The notes under the pieces were generated by a model that worked only from the letters and a program-made list of their open reading frames with translations, was not told the DNA's origin and searched no databases. A stretch of DNA of 64,000 bases from Dipteris shenzhenensis (taxonomy: Eukaryota > Polypodiophyta > Polypodiopsida > Gleicheniales): NCBI GenBank assembly GCA_047967505.1, contig CM106541.1; one strand, written 5' to 3'. This document shows positions 52,621-62,721 of the stretch, in pieces. The position numbers and the translations under genes are program-made. Position 1 is the stretch's first letter. Each line of letters starts with the position of its first letter.

Positions 52621-54916
52621 TGCAGCAGAGAGATTGTTTGACAACAATGACAGTATAATAGCAAGAGAATAGTCACAATATAGCAAAATAAAAATTTCGT
52701 ATAAGATACAATTGATGGTGTTGTCCACTCCTGCGCTCTCCAGTAGAGCTTTGATGGCGATCTAGACAGACTCTAGATGGAGAAGGACTGGAGGTAGGGG
52801 TACTACCATTCGATGTTGAGGCTTGAGAAGTGGCCTCCTTATATAGCCCTTTGTACTAGACCAATTCCACCACATTGGTGGGCTGGCAATGGCACATGCA
52901 TATTGACTTAGCACAGTGTGTGACTAAGTATGAGGACAGTGGCACATGTTTGCTTGACTTTCACCACCGACCAAAGACCATTGACCACCGACCATTGATC
53001 ATGTGAACGAGGGAAAATTCACATGCAAATGATCGCACATGCAACGGAGGGCATACCATCACACCCTACACCCCCATCAAGGGTGCTACCCCCAAACCCC
53101 TAAGGAGTACAATAATCCTTCTACCATCTCCTAACCATCAAACGGTCACCATGAGACCTCATCTAGTGTCAAAACTAGGATCCTACCAAGGTCTAGTGCT
53201 CACACCATGGCTTCTCCTCATAATGGGGGCCTTACAAAAGGGCACTATGGAACATTGGTGGTTACATATGAAAGGTGGACATTGCACATACACCAACAAG
53301 GAGAAGTGGTCACCAGCACGGTGGTTGGTTGCATACAATATATGGGCCCTGGAGGGGTCCCTATTAGGGGCAAGAGGCCTATCGATATGTCCTATATGTC
53401 TAGTGGCATGTTGATATGTCCCTTGCCCATAAAGAGGACCCCTTATGATATTAACACTTGCATTTATACAAGATGTTTTAGTATTGCAACCAGTGTGGTA
53501 GTTGGTTGCACATGATACATCATCTAAGATTAATTGCCACTAGTGTGGTGGTTTGTTTCAAAATTATTACAAGATGAATGTGGTCACCAGGTAGGTGGCA
53601 TAAATTCTATTTTATTTTTATATATACCTTTATTCGAAGAGCATGGTGGGTTTGGGATTTACTACTATAAAAACCAAGTGCAATGGTGGTAAAACAAGCA
53701 CGGTGAGGATTTAATATTTGGGATTTACATAAAATAAGTGCAGTGTTTGTAAAACAAGCTTGGTGGTGGGATTTATCCATTTTTCTAGGATAAATGAAAT
53801 ACAATTTTCTTAGAATTCATTTTCTTGTACTGTCTTAGTCGTCCACTACTCCAAGACACCCCATGATGTGCTCATGCATGTCTAACTCCATTTTAAAGAC
53901 ACTCTTAGCCTTCTTTAATCTAGGCATAGCTTGCAACTGGAACTTAATAGCTCTTACTAGATGAGAGTACAAAAATGTTTGTGGACTCTTTTGTAACAAT
54001 TTGTAATCATGGCCTCTCTTGAATGTCTTTTTGTAACAAATATCTCCAAATACTACATCCAACTTCTCTTAGCTTGTTCCCCAATGATCATCAGATGCTT
54101 CCTCAACCTTGTGCTTGGGCTTGGTACACTATGACACAAAGTATGAATCATGTTCCTCATTCTCCCTAGAGTCAACAAAACAATTGCAAAGTTATCCCCC
54201 TCTTCCAAATAGTCAATGAGGTAATCAGAAGACTCCCCAAACTAAGGTGAGTCATCATTTGTCTCTCCATTGTATAAAGATAAAACTTGAACTATCTCCC
54301 ATGTCTTCACATTTGCAATGTCCTTACAATTGTCATGATTTATAGAAACAAGAAAATTTTCTTGTTTTGAGCATGTGGTTGTTTAAAAAGACCCATATGC
54401 TATGAAAACTATGAGTTTCTTTAATGGCCTCACAATCATGTCTATTTCTCTTTTGCACTTCATTCACTTTTACTTCATAGAACACTTTGCTCATGGAAAT
54501 ATTCCTGAGGCTTTGTTTACTGTATGTTGATTATGCCCCGATAAAGAGGTTGGGGTTATCAGCCATGTTACAACATTGTGGGCATCATTGAGATTTTCTT
54601 GAGGGAATATTAGAAAACATGAATACAAATGCTCAAGAGAGAAAGAGATAAATGGTGGAAGCTCACTATGCAAGAGGACGCTCAAGGGAAATGTGGGGAG
54701 ACATGGAGAGAGAGAGAGGCCAAGCTTATCCAACTTCTACGTTTGGATTTCATTCCACACCCACACACTTCACCCATGTATGTGCTTATGCAAAGACCCA
54801 ATTCATAAGCTTGCATCTCATTGGCTTACTAATCACCCACTTACCCATGCACTCTCTTGCTTTCACTAGGACTAGACTTTCAACACTAAGAACGTAGGAT
54901 TGTTATAACGTGAGAT
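52621..54916. other. No gene supported
   Basis: Several short open frames (for example 53151-53414 plus, 53835-54062 minus) have no recognisable motif. 52960-53000 repeats GACCA(C/A)CGACCA-type motifs. 53640-53770 holds two diverged units around TGGTGGTAAAACAAGC. The purine-rich plus strand at 54640-54720 is unremarkable. Confidence 0.45.
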
Positions 54917-55658
54917 TGTTAGGTTAGTTCTCTATTGGACAAAGAGTGAATGGAATATATGCAACTGAGATGGTACAAGCCATTGGAGGGTGGAAGCTAA
55001 ATGAGACCACCTAAATGGACGAGATCAGAAGAGAGCTCATCAAATGAAGTGCTTGGGACTAGCACCTAGGCCATGGGTCTTAGCATGGGAAGGTGACACA
55101 AAAAGCACTGTTTGGGACATTTACTTCTTTTAGTGGTATAGGACACCTATTTCAAACCTTAAAAAATTATTGCAATGATAAGATGTGCTTTTTGGCTCTT
55201 ATAATATTGTAAGTTCATTAAAGAACATTGATATTTTTAAACATTCATATATTAAGGTACATAATTTGTGCTATAAGTAATGTGCTATGTGCTTTCATAA
55301 AGCACAAAAAGTACGTCACCTAACCATGCCTAGACCCCCATTCAAGGGGCCCTTGGATTCTAAGTGATGAAGTGGGCAATAGAGGTCCACACAACAGTAT
55401 TGCAACAACGTAATGCACAAAACGGTAGTTTTGTAGAAAAAGAAGGCTCAATCAATGTTGACAGAATGGTATCTGGGTTCCATCTATAAGTACTTATCTA
55501 CAATTGATCTGATCTAGATTTTGGCACTCAATGTTGATTATCACTTGTGGCCTTTGCCATTGTATATATATTTTACATACTGCATGTTATAAGACTCCTC
55601 GATCCTTTATTGTTTGAGTGTGTTTGCCTTTTATTCCTTTGTTTTGCTTTTTGCTGCA
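54917..55658 (+). mobile_element. Probable Ty1/copia LTR (5' LTR end fixed by primer site)
   Basis: The right end is set by CTGCA at 55654-55658, immediately before a tRNA-Met-type primer binding site. A TATA-like TGTATATATATTTTA lies at 55561-55575 and a T-rich R/U5-like stretch follows. The left end at TGTTAGGTTAG (54917) is only a guess, because no partner LTR is in the window. Confidence 0.45.
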
Positions 55659-55673
55659 TGGTATCAGAGTGGG
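55659..55673 (+). other. tRNA-iMet primer binding site (copia)
   Basis: TGGTATCAGAGTGGG directly follows an LTR-type CA end. The first 11 bases are the standard plant Ty1/copia primer site TGGTATCAGAG. Confidence 0.8.
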
Positions 55674-55734
55674 AGTGAGGTGACCCATCTACTACTTCTG
55701 TTTCTAAGGTTTGTCACCGCTCTAGGTCCTAGCT

Positions 55735-55837
55735 ATGGCTTGTAGAGTTGAGAATGGGAGTGTCTCACATATCTATGCCTTAGGAGGGAATGATAATTGT
55801 TGACTCTATGCTAACATGAATTTATGTAGAAAAGGGA
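55735..55837 (+). pseudogene. Start of a copia gag, truncated
   Basis: The ATG at 55735 begins MACRVENGSVSHIYALGGND. After a TGA come LYANMNLCRKG residues, comparable with the F.G.NY..W...M start of copia gag proteins. Gypsy LTR sequence begins at about 55839, so only some 35 codons remain. It lies 60 bp after the copia primer site, as expected. Confidence 0.5.
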
Positions 55838-55838
55838 A

Positions 55839-55942
55839 TGTGATACAACTTTGTGATACAACTTTGTGTTACAACTTTGTGTTGCAACTTTGTGATATAA
55901 CTTTGTGTTACAACTTTGTGTTACAACTTTGTGCTACAACTT
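55839..55942 (+). repeat. Eight copies of a 13-bp repeat in the LTR U3
   Basis: TGTGATACAACTT or a one-base variant (TGTGTTACAACTT and others) repeats eight times head to tail. Its position upstream of the TATA box suggests enhancer-like repeats, which is inference. Confidence 0.9.
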
Positions 55943-56001
55943 CTACATGTAGAAAGAGAATGTGTTACAACTTTGTGCAGAGAGAGAAGCTCTCCAACTT
56001 G

Positions 56002-56009
56002 TATAAATA
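56002..56009 (+). promoter_or_regulatory. TATA box of the gypsy LTR
   Basis: TATAAATA followed by CCCCACAATGG, about 60 bp after the 13-bp repeats; a normal position for a U3 core promoter. Confidence 0.6.
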
Positions 56010-56149
56010 CCCCACAATGGAATGAAGCCGACACTCTTTGGGGCATTGTGTTGAGTCTACTTTGGTATTCCATGCATTTTTCTCAAGTGTCCATGCTTCC
56101 TTGCACTCCACGTCCAAACGCATGTCCTAACCTTGCAACTCCTCCTCCC

Positions 56150-56330
56150 CTCTCCTCCAACCTTGCAACCCATCCTCTCCCTCTCCTCCTCCCTCCTCCT
56201 CCTTCCCCCTCCTCCCTCCTCTTTCCTCCTCCTCCTCCCTCCTCCTCCTCCTCCTCCTTCCTCCTCCTCCTCCCTCCTCCTCTTCCCTCCTCTCTCTTCT
56301 TTTCCCCATCCTCTTACACCTTCTTCCTCT
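56150..56330. repeat. (CCT)n / (CTC)n tract
   Basis: Pyrimidine-rich trinucleotide repeat within the LTR. Open frames here are composition artefacts. Confidence 0.95.
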
Positions 56331-56429
56331 CCCACTCCTATGCTCCCCCTAAACCCTTTATTACTCAACCCTTAAACTCCATGATCTACGAGGGAGACGA
56401 GTTCTCCACCATGTACTCTACCCTGAACC

Positions 56430-56650
56430 TTGGAACCTCCTTCTAACCCTGGACTCCTTCTAAACCCTGGAACCTCCTTCTAAACCCTAGAACTCCTTCT
56501 AAACCCTAAAACCTCCTTCTAAACCCTAGAACTCCTTCTAAACCCTGGAACCTCCTTCTAACCCTGGAACTCCTTCTAAGCCTTGGAACCTCCTTCTGAA
56601 CCCTGGAACCTCCTTCTAACCCTTAAACTCCTCCTAAACCCTACAACCCC
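56430..56650 (+). repeat. 20-bp tandem array CCTTCTAAACCCTGGAACCT
   Basis: About ten units of CCTTCTAAACCCTGGAACCT and variants, lying in the LTR. A weaker version occurs at 29745-29870. The AAACCCT part resembles the plant telomere unit by chance; the period is 20, not 7. Confidence 0.9.
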
Positions 56651-56896
56651 CAATGAAGGCGAAAGCCTTAATTACCTCAACAAAGATGATTTACGTTTCT
56701 TTTACACATGCATGCACTTTGTTTGCTTACCACACTTAAGCCTACGTCTCTCATCAGAACACGACTCGAGGTCCTAAGCTACACATATACTACAACCGAC
56801 AACCCCAATATATCTGTAGGTGACAAAAGCCTCAGAACCTTGCAAACATAGAATACCCAGCTCTTCCTACGAAAGCAGTAGAAAAGAGCCAACATT

Positions 56897-56914
56897 TGGC
56901 GCCACTGCCGGGGA
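56897..56914 (+). other. tRNA-Asp primer binding site (gypsy)
   Basis: TGGCGCCACTGCCGGGGA, a near-exact complement of the plant tRNA-Asp 3' end, two bases after the LTR end. This is the strongest primer site in the window. Confidence 0.85.
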
Positions 56915-57544
56915 GACTAGTGTCTCAAGTAGTGAGTAAACATACGTAGGTATGTATAAAAAACAAACTACTTCGAACTTTCACGAACATAACAGTCAAG
57001 GGCAAGGAGGGTAAATTTTTTTCCCATTTCTAGCCAAACATATCAACCCCAAGCATCAACCTTGGGTTACTATCTTAAGAAATTTTCTTTATTTCTTAAA
57101 TAGAAGCCACATGATATACAATCAGGCTAGGTAGTGGACACGAATGCGTAGAGCTTGCAATTTTGATCATTTTACCTTTTTTCAGAAAAGCAAACCGAGC
57201 TATCCATAAAGAGTTATGGCTCGGGAAGAGTTTAGGGTTAAACCCTAAACCTAAAATCAAATCCTATAAAAACCAATTCCACCCCCTCATTCCTCATCTT
57301 TCACTTTTTGCCTCCATTCTCTTCTTCATTCCGAGCCCCACGCAAGACACTCCTTCCTCTCCATCGAGCACCACCTTACTCCCATCCTCACATTGTAAGT
57401 GGCTTCGAGCCCATCTCGCAGTGATAACCTAGCCATCCACCCACCAGCCATTGTTCCACAACAATCTCGTTACATCGAGAAAGACTTGGAGAGCGTTCAG
57501 GTGACCACTTCTCTCTCCTTTTCGATTTTCGTCTGTCAAGTTTT
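56915..57544 (+). other. Leader or unrelated DNA after the gypsy primer site
   Basis: No gag is found. 57230-57300 contains AGGGTTAAACCCTAAACC and CCTATAAAAACC, a promoter-like configuration. The reading frame at 57163-57432 is not recognised. The internal region of the gypsy element seems replaced by the C-rich block that follows. Confidence 0.4.
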
Positions 57545-58215
57545 TGCTCTCTTTTTTTCCCCCTCCCATCTCCACCACCCCTCCCCCTCCATTTCCACCT
57601 TCCCCTCCCCCCTCCCCCCTCCATCCTCCACCTCCCCCTCCCCCCTCCCCCTCCACCTCCCCTCCCCCCCTCCTCCCCTTCCATCTCCACCTCCCCCTCC
57701 ATCTCCACCTTCCCTCCCCCCTCCATCTCCACCTCCCGCTCCCCCTTCCCCCTCCATCTCCATCTCCCCCTCCCCCTCAATTTCCACCACCCCCTCCCCC
57801 CTCCATCTCCACCACCCCCTCCCCTCCCCCCTCCATCTCCCACCTCCCCCTCCCCCTCCCTCCTCCATCTCCCCCTCCCCCCTCCATCTCCACCACTGCC
57901 TCCCCCCTCCCCCTCCATCTCCACCTCCCCCTCCATCTCCCCCTCCCCCCTCCATCTCCACCTCCCCCTCCACCCTCCCCCTCCCCCTTCCCCTCCATCT
58001 CCACCTCCCCCTCCCCTGCCCCCCTGCCCCCTCCCACCTCCACCTCCCCCTCCCCCCTCCCTCTCCATCTCCACCTCCCCCTCCCCCCTCCATCTCCACC
58101 TCCCCCTCCCCCTCCATCTCCACCTCCCCCTCCCCCCTCCATCTCCACCTCCCCCTCCCCCCTCCCCCTCCATCTCCACCTCCCCCTCCCCCCTCCATCT
58201 CCACCACCCCCTCCC
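57545..58215. repeat. C-rich minisatellite (CCCCCTCCATCTCCACCT type)
   Basis: About 670 bp of CCCCCTCC, ATCTCCACC and CCCCTCCCCC units with an irregular 15-27 bp period. It is the complement of the G-tract motif at 12301-13335. Long P/S or G/R-rich frames on both strands are artefacts. Confidence 0.95.
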
Positions 58216-58451
58216 TCTCTCTCTCTCATTCACTCCCCCACCCCCTCTCTCTCTCCCCCTTACCCCCCTTCTCTCTACCACTCCCCCCCCACTCTCTATC
58301 CCTCCCCCTTTCTCTCTCTATCTCTCTCTTTCCCTCCCCCTCTCTCTCTCTTTTTCTCTCTCTCTCTTTCTCTCTCAATCTCTCTCTCTAACACACACAC
58401 TCTCTCTTTCTCTCTCTCTCTCTTACTCTCTCTCTCTCATTCTCTCCCCCT

Positions 58452-58491
<40 letters not shown>

Positions 58492-58618
58492 CCATACCCC
58501 CCCTCTCTACCACCCTCCCCCCTCTCTCTCTCTCTCTCTTCCCCATACCCCCCCTGTCTCTACCACCCTCCCTCTCTCTCTCTCTCCCCCTTACCCCCTC
58601 TCTCTCTATTTCCCCCCC

Positions 58619-58706
<88 letters not shown>

Positions 58707-58940
58707 CACCCTCCCCCTCTCTCTCTCTCTTCCCCATACACTCCCTCTCTCTACCACCCTCCCCCTCTCTCTACCATTCCCCTCCCGCTTCTCTCTTCCC
58801 CCCCTCTCTCTCTCTCCCCCTTACCCCCCCCTCTCTCTCTCTCTCTCTCCCCCTTACCCCCCTCTCTCTCTCTCCCCCTTACCCCCCTCTCTCTCTCTCC
58901 CCCTTACCCCCCCTCTCTCTCTCTTTCCCCCCCCTCTTTG
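58216..58940. repeat. (CT)n and CCCC-CTCTCT array
   Basis: Long CT runs (58622-58703 is uninterrupted) alternate with CCCC(C/T)TACCCCCC and CTACCACCCTCCC motifs. No coding potential. Confidence 0.95.
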
Positions 58941-59315
58941 TAACCCTCCCCCCACCCCGCGGCGGCGCACGCAGCATCGCCCCTCGCTCTCCGCCCTGCC
59001 TCGCCCCTCGCTCTCTGCCCCCCTCTTTGCCCCCCGCCCACCACCCCACGGTGGGGCATGCAACGTTGCCTCACCCTGCCCCGCCCCCCCGCTCTCCGCC
59101 CCCCTCTCTACCCCCCGCTTGCCTCGCGGTGCTACCTCACAGCGCCGCCTTGCCCCCCGCTCTCCACCCCCCTCTCCGGCCCTCGCCCGCCTCATGGCGG
59201 TGCACGCAGCGTTGCCCCACCCCCTACTCTCCGCCCCCCTCTCCGCCCCCCCCCGCCCGCCCCGTGCTGCCCCCGCACCCCGCTCTCCGCCACCCTCACC
59301 CCCCGCCCCCCTCTA
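58941..59315. repeat. GC-rich degenerate tandem repeats
   Basis: Units of about 70-75 bp with CGCTCTCCGCCCCCCTCT, GCCCGCC and GG(T/C)G(G/C)(T/C)GCACGCAGC(A/G) motifs, about five times. GC content is far above the rest of the window. It ends at the copia LTR. Confidence 0.75.
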
Positions 59316-59486
59316 TGTGGGGGTTAAAGGTCACTGTGCCTTTACCCCGGTTATGTACAATACTCAAACACATATATAAATGAATGAAAAAGAAGATTAG
59401 GGTGGTTCTGCACCCACCAAAACTTGAATGGCTCTCTGTTTCTCTCTCTCCCTCTTCCATTCTTGCTTCCGTTGAGAGCACTCTCA
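59316..59486 (+). mobile_element. Short Ty1/copia 5' LTR (~171 bp)
   Basis: Begins TGTGGGGGTTAAAGG and ends CTCTCA two bases before a primer binding site. A TATA box (TATATAAA, 59373-59380) sits mid-way. A short LTR is common in copia elements. The 3' LTR would lie beyond the window, so the left end is provisional. Confidence 0.55.
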
Positions 59487-59488
59487 AC

Positions 59489-59506
59489 TGGAATCAGAGC
59501 CCGGGT
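59489..59506 (+). other. tRNA-iMet-like primer binding site
   Basis: TGGAATCAGAGCCCGGGT matches the copia primer site TGGTATCAGAGC except for one base. The part after it is GC-rich. Confidence 0.65.
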
Positions 59507-60939
59507 GATCTAGTTGAGGGTGCGTGAATGCTTGAAGCTCAGCAGCTTTGTGGGAGGAAGGAGAAGCTCTGTGGGAAGCTTTGTGGGGGACTTTACTTGC
59601 ATTCGAGTGTGCAGAGACCTTGGAGGAACCTTTGGAAAAGTCACTTTGGTTTTGCGAAGTGGTTTTGAGAGCCTGTTAAGTGTTTTCAAAGAAAAAGTCG
59701 TTTTTTTAGCTTTTCCCTATTCCGTTCGATGACAGAGACTCCGTATTGACTTGTAGAGGCAACTATTGCTTGCTTTTGGTGTCCACTTCACTTCATGAGC
59801 TTGGAAAAACCTTCATTCTTGAATCTGGGATCATTTCATTGGATTTCTGACTCACCGTGTCAGTTTCTGCGTTTTTCTGCCCGGGTGTTGGAACTCAAGT
59901 TTGGAGCAACCATTTGCAGATCTGTCAGTTTCGGTGAACTCAGGAGGTCCTAAAACTTCTATGTTGCTCATCATTCGCACTCCGGTGGAGTTTACAAACA
60001 GCTCTATTTCCAAAAACGTTTTTCAGTCCGTGTGTTGGACCCAGTGATTGAGACCATGGTTTCCAAAACCGTCTGTCCCATTGCATTCCGGACGCCCAAA
60101 AACCCCTACCTATCAGTTCTTATGTGATTCGGTGGAGGAATTTCAGAGTTATAGATCTCTGTGTATTCGATTTTATCTCTGTATTATGCATTTTTCATTC
60201 TAAGGTTTTGAAACCTTAGATTTATGCCACATGGCAGTGGATAAGTGTTGACTCCCATTTCTCACTCATCCATTGGGATTTTGGAGTTTTGTCAGAAGAG
60301 AGATATTTGCAGATTTTCTTCCTGAGTCCGATTATGCAATGGCACCCATGTTTTGAGGCATCTCAGGTTCTATTTTCAATAGCGGTCATTACCGTGGGAC
60401 TATGATTTCTTGAGCATACCTTATGCAAATCACTCTGGTTGTAGTTTGAGCAGTGTGCGCTCATTTGTGGTGTGCATTGGGTTGCAGTGGATGATTTATA
60501 GGCCATTTGGATGCATTGTGGTCCTTATTGGATGCGCTGATAGGCCCAAATTGCCTTGTGGGATGCTATTTTTATGGATGCTTTGCACATGGATGCTATT
60601 TTATGCTGAGGGACAGCTTTGACACATTGCAAGTGATGCATTGATAGTGCTATGCTCTCTTCGATGAGATATTATTAATGCATATGCCAGTGGATGGTGT
60701 TTATGCTTGAGTCATTTGGCACTTATTGGCATTTTGGATTGCCATTGCAGTTGGCATTTTCTTTTGGGCCAGATTTGCTCATATGGATGCATAGTATATG
60801 CACATGAGTCATATGCTTTGAGACATGAGTTTTGGTGATATTTCACTCTATTATGGCATACACATTTGGGTGCGCCTGGTATTTGGTGTGATTCTCTCTT
60901 GTAGGCACTAGCATTTGGGATTTTTGCTTCATTTGCATC
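59507..60939 (+). other. Long untranslated leader of the copia element
   Basis: About 1.43 kb without a conserved frame between the primer site and gag. The text is T/G-rich with many stops. Such a long leader is unusual for copia elements, where gag normally starts within a few hundred bases. Confidence 0.55.
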
Positions 60940-61843
60940 ATGGCATCCTCTTCCATGTCTGAAAAGGAATTTTTTAGCATTAAAAAGTTTGATGGGACAA
61001 ACTTTTCTTTGTGGAAAGAACAAATAAGGGATGTGCTTATTCAAAAGAAGCAGATTAAACCCTTGGCAGGGATTGAAGCTAAGCCTGCAAATATGTCTGA
61101 GGATGATTGGAATGAGTTGGATGCATTAGCAAAATCTACTATTAGACTTCATCTTGCAGAGTCATTTTATTTCACAGTAGTAAATGAGCAGACTACAGAA
61201 GATTTGTGGAAGAAACTGTGTGCCACTTATGAAAAGGAAACTGCCTCTAATAAAGTTTACCTCATGAAGAGGTTGTTTGAGCTGCAGATGAAGGAAGGGG
61301 TCTCCATTGCTTCTCACTTGAATGAATTCAATATTATTTTCAGCCAGCTTCAGGGTCAGAAGATGAATTTTGATGCGGAGACTAACGCAATATTTCTCTT
61401 ATGTTCATTGCCAATAACTCTGCACCTGGTGGAGCACTAAAATTTGATGATGTTGTGGGTAGCTTGTTGGCCAAGGAGATTAGATGGAAGTCTATGGACG
61501 GCAATAAGCAAGATGCAGCCTTAAATGTGCAAAGGGGCACAGATCACAGTTTAAGGGGAAGTCCCAAGAAAGAGGGAAGTCTCATAGCAAATCCAGGGCA
61601 CGGAACATTGAGTGTTACCACTGTGGCAAGAAGGGCCATATGAAAAAGGATTGCTACAAGCTAAAAAGAGGGCAAAAGGATAAGAAAAAGAATGAAAATT
61701 GGGGTGCAAATAAGAAGGAAGAGAGTCCAAGGGAGGACAAAGGAAAAGTGAAGATCAAGGAGATCAATGTAGTCACACATGATAGTGACAATGACGTTCT
61801 CTTCATGTCTACTTTATTTGCAGAGTTGCTTACCACTTCATGA
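60940..61843 (+). pseudogene. Ty1/copia gag with CCHC knuckle
   Basis: MASSSMSEKEFFSIKKFDGT and FSLWKEQIRDVLIQKK open a typical copia gag. Further on are TIRLHLAESFYFTVV, DLWKKLCATYEKET, MKRLFELQMKEGVSIASHLN and FNIIFSQLQGQ. A small deletion with frameshift lies near 61410 (after LLCSLP), then comes SAPGGALKFDDVVGSLLAKE. A second frameshift lies near 61535, followed by CYHCGKKGHMKKDC (61615-61660) and a K-rich tail. The stop TGA (61841-61843) overlaps the next ATG. The catalytic protease text is missing after the tail. Confidence 0.85.
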
Positions 61844-62721
61844 CTAAATCAGCCCATAAAAGAAGTGGAAAGAAAGAGTTTGAAAAGCTTGATTTGGTGC
61901 ATTCAGACGTATGTGGTCCCATGCCTACACGGTCATTAGGCAGGGCTGAATACTATGTGACATTCATTGATGATGCAACTAGGAAAGTGTGGGCTTATGC
62001 TATAGCTCGGAAGAGTGATGTGTTCCAGGTATTTCAGAAATGGCTGGCCTTGGTTGAGAATCAGTCAGGTAGAACGCTTAAATGCCTACGGACTGACAAT
62101 GGTGGAGAGTATCTCTCTCATAACTTTCAGCATTTCTATGATACACGTGGGATTAAGAGGGAGCTCACATCCCCTCGTACTCCAGAGCAAAATCCAATTG
62201 TAGAAAAGATGAACCATACCATTCAAGAAAGGTTGCAATGCATGCTTTCCAATGCAAGTCTTTCTGGTGGTTTTTGGGCTGAGGCAATGAAGACTGCAGT
62301 GCATGTGATCAATAGATCACCTAGTAAGAGTTTGGATGGTGGTATTCTTGAAGAGGCATGGAGTGGCAAGAAGCCCTCTTACTCTCATTTGCGTATATTT
62401 GGGTGTGAGGCATATGCACATGTGCCAAAAGAGCTTCGAAAGAAGCTAGATCCTAAGTCTAGGAAATGCATCTTTCTGGGTTATGGTGAAAGTGGAGAGA
62501 TGGGCTATCGTCTTTGGGATCCAGAAGCAAAGAAGATCATATGCAGCCATGATGTAGTCTTCAATGAGAAGAAGATGCATAAGGCACCCATGAGGGATGT
62601 GGAAATGAGGAGAATCACTTTCCAGGATGTGAATCCACCTGCATATGTTGATAGACAGCAAGCTATCCATGCACCAAATGTGCAAGAAACGGTACCACCA
62701 AGTACTCCCATAGGTATATAA
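61844..62721 (+). pseudogene. Ty1/copia integrase core
   Basis: In-frame integrase core: LDLVHSDVCGPMPTRSLG (first Asp), YVTFIDDATRKVWAYAI, CLRTDNGGEYLS (second Asp), GIKRELTSPRTPEQN and VEKMNHTIQERLQCML (catalytic Glu). Then come LRIFGCEAYAHVP, KSRKCIFLGYGE and DVVFNEKK. The zinc-binding HHCC domain that normally precedes LDLVHSD is absent. The D, D and E catalytic positions are kept. The frame stays open to a stop at about 62719 and the polyprotein continues after it, so the product is interrupted. Confidence 0.85.

Larger units (their letters stand above)
55839..56894 (+). mobile_element. Ty3/gypsy-type LTR, ~1.06 kb
   Basis: The 3' end is set by AACA (56891-56894) two bases before a tRNA-Asp primer site. 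The 5' end is placed at TGTGATACAAC (55839), preceded by the purine stretch AGAAAAGGGAA. Inside are eight 13-bp repeats, a TATA box, a (CCT)n tract and a 20-bp tandem array. LTR length is plausible for plant gypsy elements. No second LTR is in the window. Confidence 0.6.

Noticed and set aside
57388-59379. Long proline/serine-rich frames (up to 611 codons) and their G/R-rich reverse frames
   Set aside because: They span C-rich minisatellite, CT repeats and GC-rich repeats; open only because the motif has no stop codon.
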